Source: Huaxiibacter chinensis (lineage in GTDB: Bacteria > Pseudomonadota > Gammaproteobacteria > Enterobacterales > Enterobacteriaceae). Taken from it: 64,000 nt of DNA. The notes below the pieces were generated by a model. It worked only from the letters and a program-made list of their open reading frames with translations. It did not search any database and had not been told where the DNA came from. This document shows, piece by piece, positions 9,203 to 16,937 of the stretch; positions within the stretch are counted from its first letter, which is position 1; each line of letters begins with the position of its first letter. The stretch lies in NCBI RefSeq assembly GCF_022171985.1, contig NZ_JAJVHF010000003.1:1-64000 (forward strand). Direction: 5' to 3'. Both the position numbers and the translations under genes were made by a program.

Positions 9203-10516
9203 TCAGGATGGGCTGTCTTTCATGAACATGGCGGTGAGCGCCGAGAGCAGACAGCCCGCCAGCAGATAGACCGCCACGCTGCGCCAGTCTCCTCCTGAGA
9301 AGGTCACCAGTGCCGCCGCGATAAACGGCGTGAATCCACCGCCCACCACGCTGGCAACCTGATATCCGACGCCCGCGCCGCTGTAACGGTAGCGCGCTCC
9401 AAACATCTCGGTGAACATGGGCTGCTGCACGCACACCACCATGTCATGCGCGATGTTCGCAAGCATGATGGCGAAAAACACAATCCAGAACAGCGATTGC
9501 GCCTCCAGCGCCATAAAGAACGGCCAGGCGCTGAAGGTCCCTATCAGTGCGCCAGTGATGTACACCCGACGCCGACCAAAACGGTCGGCAAGCCAGGCAA
9601 AGCAGGGGATAGTCAGGCAGCTTATGGCGCCCACCAGCAGACCGATGTTAAGGAACAACTCTCGCGAGAGGCCGAGATTTTGCGTGGAGTAGTTGAGGGC
9701 AAATGCCGTCACGATATACATCGTCAGCAGTTCGCACAGGCGCAGGGCGATAATCTTTAAAAACGCGCCGGGATGCTGAAGTAATGCTTCAATTACCGGC
9801 AGTCTTTGTTTAACCACGGGCTGATCGCGCTGCTGCTGCTCGAACTCGGTCGACTCTTCCATCCCGGTTCGGATCCACAGGGCAATGATGACGAGCAGGA
9901 GGCTAAACAGGAACGGGATACGCCAGCCCCAGCTCAGGAACTGTGCGTCGGTGGTGTAGTGGCTCACCAGTGAAACCAGCCCGGTGGAGAGCAAGAGCCC
10001 CACGCCGTACCCTACCTGCACGCCGCTGCTGTAGAAGGCTCTTTTATGGCGGGGCGCGCTTTCCACGGATAACAGCGCCGCGCCGCCCCATTCTCCGCCA
10101 ACGGCAAAACCCTGAATGGCGCGTAACGTCACCAGCAGCGTGGGTGCCCACCAGCCAATGGCGGCAAACGAGGGCAACAGCCCGATAAGCGCGGTGGCGA
10201 TACCCATCATCCAGACCGTGAGCATCAACATTCTTTTACGCCCGAGACGGTCGCCGAAATGGCCGAAAATGATCCCGCCGAGCGGGCGAAACAGAAACCC
10301 CACGCCGAAGGTGGCAAAGGCCGCAAGCGTTCCCATGGCGGGGCTAATCTGCGGGAAAAACTCGCGATTAAAGACCAGCGCGGCCGTGATGCCATAAAGC
10401 AGAAAATCGTACCAGTCGACGACGGCGCCGGCGAAGCTACCCAGTGCGGCGCGGCGCGCACGATGAAGTGAAGGTGTCTCCTCGTTGGCACGATCGGAGA
10501 TGAGGGTGGTGTCCAT
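9203..10516 (-). CDS. shiA: Shikimate:H+ symporter ShiA (MFS)
   Basis: The 437-residue inner-membrane protein of the metabolite:H+ symporter branch of the major facilitator superfamily has 12 hydrophobic helices. The MFS loop motif GDRLGRKRMLM sits at about 88-98 and its repeat ADRFGRRRVY in the second half. It matches E. coli ShiA from MDTTLIS to the C-terminal MKDS with few changes, including RARRAALGSFAGAVVDWYDF. It imports shikimate for aromatic biosynthesis and lies upstream of amn in the same direction, as in E. coli. Confidence 0.94.
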   Translation of the reverse strand: MDTTLISDRANEETPSLHRARRAALGSFAGAVVDWYDFLLYGITAALVFNREFFPQISPAMGTLAAFATFGVGFLFRPLGGIIFGHFGDRLGRKRMLMLTVWMMGIATALIGLLPSFAAIGWWAPTLLVTLRAIQGFAVGGEWGGAALLSVESAPRHKRAFYSSGVQVGYGVGLLLSTGLVSLVSHYTTDAQFLSWGWRIPFLFSLLLVIIALWIRTGMEESTEFEQQQRDQPVVKQRLPVIEALLQHPGAFLKIIALRLCELLTMYIVTAFALNYSTQNLGLSRELFLNIGLLVGAISCLTIPCFAWLADRFGRRRVYITGALIGTFSAWPFFMALEAQSLFWIVFFAIMLANIAHDMVVCVQQPMFTEMFGARYRYSGAGVGYQVASVVGGGFTPFIAAALVTFSGGDWRSVAVYLLAGCLLSALTAMFMKDSPS

Positions 10517-10634
10517 AGTTGTCCTGTCTGTACTGATTTTTAATTATTGGTATAAGAAAAGGTCACTCACATTGCCTCCGTCATATAAACGGAACTGATG
10601 AGACTACCGCGATGGTGGGCTGGTGAAAACAATT

Positions 10635-10796
10635 TTATCTTTCCAGAAAGCGCTTAAACGCCACTGCAGAACTGTCGGCCCGGCGCGCCGTACAGCCGAA
10701 TGATGGGCCACGGGTGTTCAGGGTTAAGTCCAGGAGTGACGTATTGAGGTCGTAAGGGAAACGGTAGTGATGTGACAGGTGCGGCCTACAGCGTGA
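10635..10796 (-). pseudogene. Possible 3' remnant of a lost gene (LysR-regulator-like tail)
   Basis: Between shiA and the acyltransferase gene the minus strand has 53 open codons ending in TAA at 10637-10635, with no start codon. The peptide (YRFPYDLNTSLLDLTLNT, then GPSFGCTARR, then SAVAFKRFLER) is of mixed, protein-like composition and ends like many LysR-family effector domains. The frame begins inside the end of the neighbouring acyltransferase ORF. I read it as the tail of a gene whose 5' part has been deleted. The family assignment is a guess from the feel of the sequence, and chance is not excluded. Confidence 0.35.
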
Positions 10797-11751
10797 TCAC
10801 TTTTTTAATGTACACGTTCGACAGCGCCAGCATGGAGATGAGCACGGAGCTGATAAACGTCAGCGCGATCAGCAGAAGTTTGGTGGTCAGCGACGTAATG
10901 GGGATCAGCGCGGCCAGCAAATGGAAAACGGAGTAGTGCAGGATATACACCCCAGTCATCGTTTTGCTGATCGCCGCCAGCATGGCTTCTTTTACTTCAC
11001 TGTTCTTACGAAACCGGACGCCGTTCGCGGCAATCACCAGGGCGACAATCAGAATATAAATTTGTGACCCGGTCAGAATAAAAGCGTTTCGGTCGGCTTT
11101 AAACAACGCGAAGAAAAAGTGACGCTCGTAAAACCAGGTGAACAGATAAATGAACGGAATAGAAATCAGGGCCGTATTGATGACGCGCTTACGGTTTATC
11201 CATGCCGCGATGGACGGATCGCAGAACAGTTGTCCGGTCAGATAGAACAGCAGCCAGGTCCAGAGACGGTATTGCGGCGGTAACGAAAAGAGATGCTTTT
11301 CAGGATACAGCGCGGAGAGCAGATCGTAACCGTAAGAAAAGAGCAGCAGAACAGCGATGACCCCCATAAACAGGCGTCGACGCTGACTTAACCACTTCAG
11401 CAGGGGGTGGAGGGTGTAAATCACCAGGAACGCGAATACAAACCAGGGCTGAATGAGATAACCGCGCTGGTAAGGTTCCCAGACGTAATAAAGCGTCATC
11501 CAGAACAGAAAGACGATGACCAGATTTTTAATTTTATCGATCTGCCAGCGGTAACCGTGGCGGGATTGCGCGTCGAGATACCCGGAGACGACAAAAAACA
11601 GCGGGGTGGCGATGGTGGAAATAAAGGTCAGAAAACCCAGGATCCAGTGGTAATCGTAGTCATAACGATCCCAGGTGTTGTAGATCGTAAAAAAGGTCAC
11701 CGCTGTCATACAGCCCAGCGTTTTAATGATGTTAAGTCCGGTCGCGTGCAT
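10786..11751 (-). CDS. Membrane acyltransferase, acyltransferase-3 family
   Basis: The 321-residue protein has about ten hydrophobic segments. The N-terminal pattern (NIIKTLGCMTAVTFFTIYNTW, then TPLFFVVSGYL at about 49-59) and the late GVYILHYSVFHLLAAL are typical of acyltransferase-3 proteins (OafA/WecH type), which O-acetylate or succinylate surface glycans. The usual family histidine near residue 20 (in an H.. motif) is replaced in this stretch. The substrate is unknown: no polysaccharide genes are adjacent. It is a single gene upstream of tRNA-Asn copy 3, and its 3' end overlaps the possible gene remnant described at 10635-10796. Confidence 0.75.
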   Translation of the reverse strand: MHATGLNIIKTLGCMTAVTFFTIYNTWDRYDYDYHWILGFLTFISTIATPLFFVVSGYLDAQSRHGYRWQIDKIKNLVIVFLFWMTLYYVWEPYQRGYLIQPWFVFAFLVIYTLHPLLKWLSQRRRLFMGVIAVLLLFSYGYDLLSALYPEKHLFSLPPQYRLWTWLLFYLTGQLFCDPSIAAWINRKRVINTALISIPFIYLFTWFYERHFFFALFKADRNAFILTGSQIYILIVALVIAANGVRFRKNSEVKEAMLAAISKTMTGVYILHYSVFHLLAALIPITSLTTKLLLIALTFISSVLISMLALSNVYIKKVITL

Positions 11752-11884
11752 TGTCGTTGAGCATGTCCTGACGTTGGATATCGGGATGTTCCGTTGCGCG
11801 AGAAGTGTAACAAATTCGGGGGCGAACGCCTGTCATTAATTGTCGTCGTAAGAAGCAGAGAAGGCGGTGACAGGGCAGAAAAGC

Positions 11885-11911
11885 AAAAAGCCTGCTCGAA
11901 AGCAGGCTTTT
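11885..11911 (-). terminator. Rho-independent terminator of tRNA-Asn copy 3
   Basis: AAAGCCTGCT / AGCAGGCTTT hairpin with flanking A and T runs directly downstream of the tRNA on the minus strand. Copy 4 has the same hairpin, whereas copies 1 and 2 share a different one. Confidence 0.87.
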
Positions 11912-11918
11912 CTAAATT

Positions 11919-11994
11919 TGGCTCCTCTGACTGGACTCGAACCAGTGACATACGGATTAACAGTCCGCCGTTCTACCGACTGAACTACAGAGGA
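11919..11994 (-). tRNA. asnW: tRNA-Asn (anticodon GUU), copy 3
   Basis: The 76-nt gene is identical to the other copies and has encoded CCA. Together with its terminator and the first bases upstream it is a direct repeat of copy 4, about 3.8 kb away. Confidence 0.97.
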
Positions 11995-12012
11995 ATCGTG
12001 TGAACGGGGCGC

Positions 12013-12041
12013 ATATTATCGACGTCAGTTCCGGATGTCAA
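12013..12041 (-). promoter_or_regulatory. Sigma-70 promoter of tRNA-Asn copy 3
   Basis: On the minus strand TTGACA (12041-12036), a 17-bp spacer, TAATAT (12018-12013), then a GCGCCCC discriminator. It is nearly identical to the copy 2 promoter. Confidence 0.85.
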
Positions 12042-12108
12042 AGGGGAGAATCACTCATGCCGATCGTTTGCTGACAAAAGCATCAAATTGCGGTTTTCGT
12101 CAACGTAT

Positions 12109-12125
12109 TGCACGGTTGTGGTGCA
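12109..12125 (+). promoter_or_regulatory. NtrC (NRI) binding site for nac
   Basis: TGCACGGTTGTGGTGCA is a near-perfect NtrC dyad (TGCAC-N5-TGGTGCA). Its centre lies about 152 bp upstream of the start predicted from the sigma-54 promoter at 12243, which agrees with the single enhancer near -153 known for Klebsiella nac. Confidence 0.85.
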
Positions 12126-12242
12126 GACGTACCCCTTATGGGGCAGATCTTAAACCGCTGTTTCATTCATTAAACCGGGCGGAGTGATTAGTTTCTCTTA
12201 TTTTCAGCCATTTAGCAGACATATCGGACCTCACTAAAAAAC

Positions 12243-12258
12243 TGGCATTCATATTGCA
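12243..12258 (+). promoter_or_regulatory. Sigma-54 promoter of nac
   Basis: TGGCAT-N5-TTGCA fits the -24/-12 consensus TGGCAC-N5-TTGCA. It is 58 bp upstream of the nac ATG. Confidence 0.88.
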
Positions 12259-12315
12259 AAACCTTTCTCAACAACTCGCGCCAGTACCGGCACTCTATTT
12301 TGAACAGGGGGCAAC

Positions 12316-13233
12316 ATGAACTTAAGACGACTAAAATACTTCGTAAAAATCGTCGACATCGGCAGCCTGACCCAGGCAGCAGAAGTGTTACATATCGCAC
12401 AGCCTGCACTGAGTCAGCAGGTGGCCACTCTGGAAGGTGAACTGGATCAACAGTTATTAATCCGTACCAAGCGCGGCGTGACGCCAACCGAAGCCGGAAA
12501 AATTCTTTATACGCATGCCCGCACCATTCTTCGCCAGTGCGAACAGGCGCAGCTTGCGGTGTGCAACGTGGGGCAAACCCTGAGTGGACAGGTCTCGATT
12601 GGCCTTGCACCAGGTACGGCGGCCTCTTCGATTACCATGCCGCTGCTGCAGGCGGTTCGCGCCGAACTGCCGGAAGTGCTGGTTTATCTGCACGAAAACA
12701 GCGGTGCTGTCTTAAACGACAAACTTCTCAATGGTCAGCTGGACATGGCGGTGCTTTATGACCGTTCGCCGATTGCCGGGATCACCAGCCAGCCGTTGCT
12801 GAAAGAAGATCTCTATCTTGTCGGAACGCGGGATTGCCCGGGCCAGAGCGTCGATTTGACTGCCGTCGCTGAGATGAATCTGTTCTTACCCCGCGACTAC
12901 AGCGCGGTACGCGTACGCGTGGACGAAGCCTTTTCACTGCGCCGCCTGACGGCAAAAATCATCGGTGAAATTGACTCTATTTCCACGCTGACCGCTGCGA
13001 TTGCGAGCGGAATGGGCGTCACGGTCCTGCCCGAGTCTGCTGCACGTTCGTTATGCAGCGCCGCAAACGGCTGGATGGCGCGGATCACTACGCCATCCAT
13101 GAGCCTGCCGCTCTCTTTGAACATGTCCGCCCGCGGATCGTTAACGCCGCAGGCCCAGGCGGTGAAAGAGATACTGATGTCGCTGGTCAGCCGTCCGTCG
13201 CTTGAGAACCGCGAACTTCAGCTGGTGAGTTAA
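12316..13233 (+). CDS. nac: Nitrogen assimilation control regulator Nac (LysR family)
   Basis: The 305-residue LysR-type regulator has an N-terminal winged helix (MNLRRLKYFVKIVDIGSLTQ; recognition helix around AQPALSQQVATLE, residues 33-45) and an effector domain that in Nac needs no co-inducer. Under nitrogen limitation Nac activates sigma-70 operons such as hut and ure and represses gdh and its own gene. The identity is supported by close sequence agreement, by the sigma-54 promoter with an NtrC enhancer upstream, and by cbl immediately downstream, as in E. coli. The start ATG at 12316 follows a GGGGG/CAAC ribosome-site region. Confidence 0.96.
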   Translation: MNLRRLKYFVKIVDIGSLTQAAEVLHIAQPALSQQVATLEGELDQQLLIRTKRGVTPTEAGKILYTHARTILRQCEQAQLAVCNVGQTLSGQVSIGLAPGTAASSITMPLLQAVRAELPEVLVYLHENSGAVLNDKLLNGQLDMAVLYDRSPIAGITSQPLLKEDLYLVGTRDCPGQSVDLTAVAEMNLFLPRDYSAVRVRVDEAFSLRRLTAKIIGEIDSISTLTAAIASGMGVTVLPESAARSLCSAANGWMARITTPSMSLPLSLNMSARGSLTPQAQAVKEILMSLVSRPSLENRELQLVS

Positions 13234-13329
13234 TATTCCTTAAAAGCATAAGATGCTGGTTTTTATTATTTGTTCTGCCGCGCTGCTGACTCTAACAATA
13301 GAGGCATACGAGATGGGGTGGAGTGAAAC

Positions 13330-14280
13330 GTGAATTTCCAGCAACTTAAAATTATTCGTGAGGCGGCAAGGCGGGATTACAACCTGACTGACGTCGCCAA
13401 CATGCTTTATACCTCTCAGTCAGGCGTCAGTCGCCATATTCGCGAACTGGAGGAGGAGCTGGGCATCGAGATCTTTATCCGTCGGGGCAAACGCCTGTTA
13501 GGGATGACCGAGCCGGGTAAAGCGCTGCTCATTATTGCCGAGCGCATTCTCAACGAGGCCAGTAACGTCCGTCGTCTGGCGGATCTCTTCACTAACGATG
13601 CCTCTGGGGTTTTGACGATCGCCACCACCCATACTCAGGCGCGATACAGTCTGCCGCCAGTCATTAAAGCTTTTCGGGAACTCTTCCCGGACGTGCGGCT
13701 GGAACTCATCCAGGGCACGCCTCAGGAGATCGAGGGTTTGCTGCAAAACGGTGGCGCAGATATCGGTATCGCCAGCGAGCGTTTAAGCAATGATCCTCTG
13801 CTGGTGGCCTTCCCGTGGTTTCGCTGGTATCACAGTCTGCTCTTGCCGGTGGATCATCCTTTAACGCAGGTATCGCCATTGACGCTGGAGGCCATCGGGA
13901 AATGGCCGCTTATTACCTATCGTCAGGGTATCACCGGACGCTCGCGTATTGATGAGGCGTTCAACCGCAAAGGCATTACGCCGGATGTCGTCCTTAGCGC
14001 GCAGGATTCTGATGTGATCAAAACCTATGTTGAGCTGGGGTTAGGCATCGGTCTGGTAGCAGAACAATCCGCAGGGGAAAAAGAGGAGGGAACGCTGGTG
14101 CGACTGGACACGCGTCATCTGTTTGACGCCAATACCGTCTGGCTCGGGATGAAGCGCGGTCAGCTACAGCGAAATTATGTCTGGCGATTTATAGAGTTGT
14201 GCAATGCCGGGCTGTCGGTTGATGAGATCAAACGGCAGGTGATGGAGCCTGAGGAAGTCGCCATTGATTATCAGATTTAA
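13330..14280 (+). CDS. cbl: Cbl, LysR-type activator of sulfate-starvation genes
   Basis: The 316-residue protein is a CysB-like LysR regulator with start GTG at 13330 (MNFQQLKIIREAARRDYNLT). The helix-turn-helix is at about 19-40 (LTDVANMLYTSQSGVSRHIRELE), and the effector domain carries the conserved TTHTQARYSLP and GTPQEI motifs of CysB and Cbl. It matches E. coli Cbl almost to the last residue (EEVAIDYQI). Cbl activates aliphatic sulfonate and taurine use genes (ssu, tau) when sulfate is scarce. It follows nac by 96 bp in the same direction. In E. coli cbl is CysB-dependent and Nac can drive it. Confidence 0.96.
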   Translation: MNFQQLKIIREAARRDYNLTDVANMLYTSQSGVSRHIRELEEELGIEIFIRRGKRLLGMTEPGKALLIIAERILNEASNVRRLADLFTNDASGVLTIATTHTQARYSLPPVIKAFRELFPDVRLELIQGTPQEIEGLLQNGGADIGIASERLSNDPLLVAFPWFRWYHSLLLPVDHPLTQVSPLTLEAIGKWPLITYRQGITGRSRIDEAFNRKGITPDVVLSAQDSDVIKTYVELGLGIGLVAEQSAGEKEEGTLVRLDTRHLFDANTVWLGMKRGQLQRNYVWRFIELCNAGLSVDEIKRQVMEPEEVAIDYQI

Positions 14281-14307
14281 CGCTAATAATGCCCGCCCGC
14301 TCAGGCG

Positions 14308-15006
14308 TCAGAACGGACTGGCATGCCTGGCGTGAATATGTTCGCCGCTGACGGGGTGGACGAAATCTAACGCACTGGCATGCAGCATCAGCCGGGGCGT
14401 CTGTTGTGTACCCGGCAATAAAAGACCCCCGTACAGGTCGCAGCCCAGTATAGGGTGGCCCAAATGTTGACAGTGAATTCGCAACTGATGGGTCCGACCC
14501 GTCAGCGGCGTAAGCTGAACGCGCGTTACGGGCAGGGCCGTACCGTCTTCTGAAGTGCGATAAAAGCGCTCAACGACGCGATAGTGCGATCGCGCGGGCT
14601 TGCCGTGAATCGCGCAGATCGACATCAGCGGAAACAGCGCAGGATCTCTGCCGATGGCTGCATCAATCTCACCGACATCCTGCTCAAGATGCCCGCACAG
14701 CAGGGCGCTGTAGACCTTGTTCACCGTACGCTCGCTAAACTGCTGGCAAAGCACCGCATTCATCGCCTTATTACGGGCAGCTAACAGTAAACCTGAAGTG
14801 CCAAAATCCAGCCGATGAACCAGCGTGCAGCCCGGAAATAGCTGTACCAGGCGATGATGGACCGAATCTTTATTTTGCGGGTTTTTCCCTGACAGGCTGA
14901 GCAGCCCGCTGGGTTTATTAATGAGCACAAGATGGTCGTCGCAATAGAGAACCTCTATTTCGTCATGACAGGGCGGGGCAATGAAATTATCGATGATGGT
15001 GGACAT
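14308..15006 (-). CDS. RluA-family 23S/tRNA pseudouridine synthase
   Basis: The 232-residue protein (from ATG 15006) has the catalytic-loop motif HRLDFGTSGLLL, in which the Asp is the nucleophile of RluA-type pseudouridine synthases. It also has an LYCDDHLVLINKPSGLLS N-terminal motif II and a late LTGRTHQLRIH motif. It has no S4 domain, as in RluA itself. Homologues isomerise U746 of 23S rRNA and U32 of some tRNAs; the exact target cannot be read here. A TTG at 15045 would extend the protein by 13 residues but lacks a ribosome site. It is convergent with cbl. Confidence 0.85.
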   Translation of the reverse strand: MSTIIDNFIAPPCHDEIEVLYCDDHLVLINKPSGLLSLSGKNPQNKDSVHHRLVQLFPGCTLVHRLDFGTSGLLLAARNKAMNAVLCQQFSERTVNKVYSALLCGHLEQDVGEIDAAIGRDPALFPLMSICAIHGKPARSHYRVVERFYRTSEDGTALPVTRVQLTPLTGRTHQLRIHCQHLGHPILGCDLYGGLLLPGTQQTPRLMLHASALDFVHPVSGEHIHARHASPF

Positions 15007-15159
15007 AGTGCTGCCAGCAGAAGACGGGATGCGGATAATAGCCAATTTTTAGCGGGCTGGCGAATTTGACTCTTCGGCAAAGAAAGAGACAAAATGCAGC
15101 AGTTTATCCAGGCCACAAAAATCGGCCACTGACCCGGGTGTTAACCCCTAAGGCCCCTT

Positions 15160-15405
15160 ATGAGCACCGAAATACCGCTGAAATTCTATGACATCGTGGA
15201 TGAGTATTCGACAGAGACCGCCGAGCAGGTAAGCGAGACGGAACGCGACTCTCTGGCACGCTATTTTCAATTGCTGATCACCCGTCTGATGGACAACCAG
15301 GAGATCGACGAGGACGCACAAAAAGAGATGGCGGAGGAAGCGGGCATCAACGCGCAACGCATTGATGAAATCGCGTCGTTCCTGAACCAGTGGGGCAACG
15401 AGTAA
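15160..15405 (+). CDS. ymjA: YmjA-family small protein (DUF2543)
   Basis: The 81-residue acidic, probably cytosolic protein closely resembles E. coli YmjA ([14 protein letters not shown] at the N-terminus; [19 protein letters not shown] at the C-terminus). The function is unknown. TAAGG lies 6 bp before the ATG. In E. coli ymjA is elsewhere on the chromosome, so its presence between tRNA-Asn copies is a local difference. Confidence 0.85.
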   Translation: MSTEIPLKFYDIVDEYSTETAEQVSETERDSLARYFQLLITRLMDNQEIDEDAQKEMAEEAGINAQRIDEIASFLNQWGNE

Positions 15406-15431
15406 AGATAGTCTGGCCTGACCATGGGGCC

Positions 15432-15683
15432 ATGAACTCGATACCGTTCAACAAGCTCACCCAATTACCCGTCGTGGTTCCCGTCACCAGTGGAGGGAAC
15501 TTTGCCCGTACAGCGGGCTTTACCGTTTCGCTGGATGGCGCAGGGACAAAAACGACGGGTGTTATTCGCCGCGACCAGCCGGGAACCCTCGAACTGGATG
15601 CTCGCAACGGCAAGCGTCTGGAACGCATACCGGAGGGTGTCATCAATGAAGTGCTTGCCAGACTGGAAGCCATTCTGCGTTGA
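15432..15683 (+). pseudogene. N-terminally truncated ChpB/PemK/MazF-family toxin gene
   Basis: The 83 codons from ATG 15432 match the C-terminal two thirds of ChpB/PemK-type mRNA interferases: LPVVVPVTSGGNFARTAGF, KTTGVIRRDQP, LDARNGKRLERIP and NEVLARLEAIL. The N-terminal strand and GDIV..DF....G.EQ.G.RPALVLS active-site region, about 35 residues, is absent: the frame upstream (15390 onward) runs through the end of ymjA and is unrelated. The usual RCDQPRT reads RRDQPGT, a further sign of decay. No antitoxin gene is adjacent. It is most likely a dead remnant left by a deletion next to tRNA-Asn copy 4. Confidence 0.8.
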
Positions 15684-15714
15684 TGACGGAAATGGACTGT
15701 AAATTCAGAAAAGC

Positions 15715-15741
15715 AAAAAGCCTGCTCGAAAGCAGGCTTTT
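15715..15741 (-). terminator. Rho-independent terminator of tRNA-Asn copy 4
   Basis: AAAGCCTGCT / AGCAGGCTTT hairpin, identical to the one after copy 3, immediately downstream of the tRNA on the minus strand. Confidence 0.87.
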
Positions 15742-15748
15742 CTAAATT

Positions 15749-15824
15749 TGGCTCCTCTGACTGGACTCGAACCAGTGACATACGGATTAACAGTCCGCCG
15801 TTCTACCGACTGAACTACAGAGGA
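15749..15824 (-). tRNA. asnV: tRNA-Asn (anticodon GUU), copy 4
   Basis: The 76-nt gene is identical to copies 1-3 and ends with an encoded CCA. It shares the terminator and spacer with copy 3. Confidence 0.97.
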
Positions 15825-15842
15825 ATCGTGTGAACGAGGCGA

Positions 15843-15871
15843 ATGTTAATAGCCCCGCTAATTTGTGTCAA
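15843..15871 (-). promoter_or_regulatory. Sigma-70 promoter of tRNA-Asn copy 4
   Basis: On the minus strand TTGACA (15871-15866), a 17-bp spacer and TAACAT (15848-15843) lie 18 bp before the tRNA. Confidence 0.75.
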
Positions 15872-15924
15872 CACTAAAATTAACACGCTGATTCAAATGA
15901 TTAATTTTGATTCAAACTGCTGTT

Positions 15925-16722
15925 TTAGTGTACTTGTGGGGAAAGTTTATCATCAGGGCCTTGATGTCCACGCAAGCGTTGTAAGGGGTCCTGCTGGTAA
16001 AAATGACAAAAGCGCTGCCACAATGCAGGAAAACGTGGGGCAAAAAGCTCGGGTGCGCTGAAAAAATACTCTGACAGTACGGCAAAGCATTCTGCCGGAT
16101 CGGTGGCGGCATAGGCATCAATACTCGCTGCGCTTTCACCCACCAGGTCGATCTCATCCTGGATATTATTCATTGCCGCGTGCAGATCGTGTTCCCAGCC
16201 CGCGACTTCACGCAAGGGGATAAAAGGCACGCCGCTGGCGCGGTCGCCGTTACGTGTATCCAGCTTATGCGCCACTTCGTGAATAATCAGATTGAAACCT
16301 GACGCATCGAAAGAGTCCTGAATATCCAGCCAGTTAAGAATAATGGGACCTTGCTGCCAGCTTTGCCCGGACTGAACGACGCGCTGATTATGCACAAGCC
16401 CGATATCATCCTCCCACTCGTCATCCACCACGAATGGCGCAGGATAGATCAAGACCTCATGGAAGCCATCGAGCCACTCGATGCCCAGCTCCAGTACAGG
16501 CAGACAGAAGAGCAGGGCGATCCGCGCGCTTTTCACCTCATCGAGTTCAAAGCCCTGAAGGGGAACCAGCCGCTTTTGCTGCAAAAATTTGTCTGCCAGT
16601 GAGATAAGTCGGGTCCGATCGTGCTGGGTGAGGTTCGCCAGAACAGGGATTGCCAGCGCATCATTCCAGGGGAGCGCCGCGCTCCGGGCGGTGTCATTCG
16701 ATTTCCAGGGCCACTTTATCAT
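15925..16722 (-). CDS. mtfA: MtfA, Mlc-titrating zinc peptidase
   Basis: The 265-residue cytosolic metallopeptidase is the same length as E. coli MtfA (YeeI). The zinc motif HEVAH is at 148-152, with a likely third ligand Glu in [14 protein letters not shown] (about 212). MtfA binds and inactivates the glucose repressor Mlc, relieving repression of ptsG, and has aminopeptidase activity. The ATG at 16722 (MIKWPWKS) is chosen because E. coli starts there; 30 upstream codons of the same frame are unrelated. It is monocistronic. Confidence 0.95.
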   Translation of the reverse strand: MIKWPWKSNDTARSAALPWNDALAIPVLANLTQHDRTRLISLADKFLQQKRLVPLQGFELDEVKSARIALLFCLPVLELGIEWLDGFHEVLIYPAPFVVDDEWEDDIGLVHNQRVVQSGQSWQQGPIILNWLDIQDSFDASGFNLIIHEVAHKLDTRNGDRASGVPFIPLREVAGWEHDLHAAMNNIQDEIDLVGESAASIDAYAATDPAECFAVLSEYFFSAPELFAPRFPALWQRFCHFYQQDPLQRLRGHQGPDDKLSPQVH

Positions 16723-16937
16723 CGCTTTGCTCGCAAACTCATCACATGAAAAAATTGCAGGAAGGGAACGGCTTACATTCCCCTCTCTCCGCCAACCTTC
16801 CCTGGCCCACACGTTACCACTTCGTTTGCCTCACACGGTAGTGCTTTGCCACTATGTCATTCATTCTGTGAACTAAGTCGTGTCGTGCGGTGTTGAGTCT
16901 GCTGTGAGGATGCCCACATTATCGGGCATCCCTCGCA

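Noticed and set aside
3888..15824. Integrated genomic island or prophage at the tRNA-Asn cluster
   Set aside because: No integrase, transposase or phage gene is present; the only direct repeats are the tRNA genes and their flanks. The genes between are mostly backbone genes in E. coli-like order.
16906..16934. GAGGATGCCC...GGGCATCC hairpin after the serine hydrolase gene as a terminator
   Set aside because: The stem is good, but no T run follows on the minus strand, so I did not list it as a terminator.
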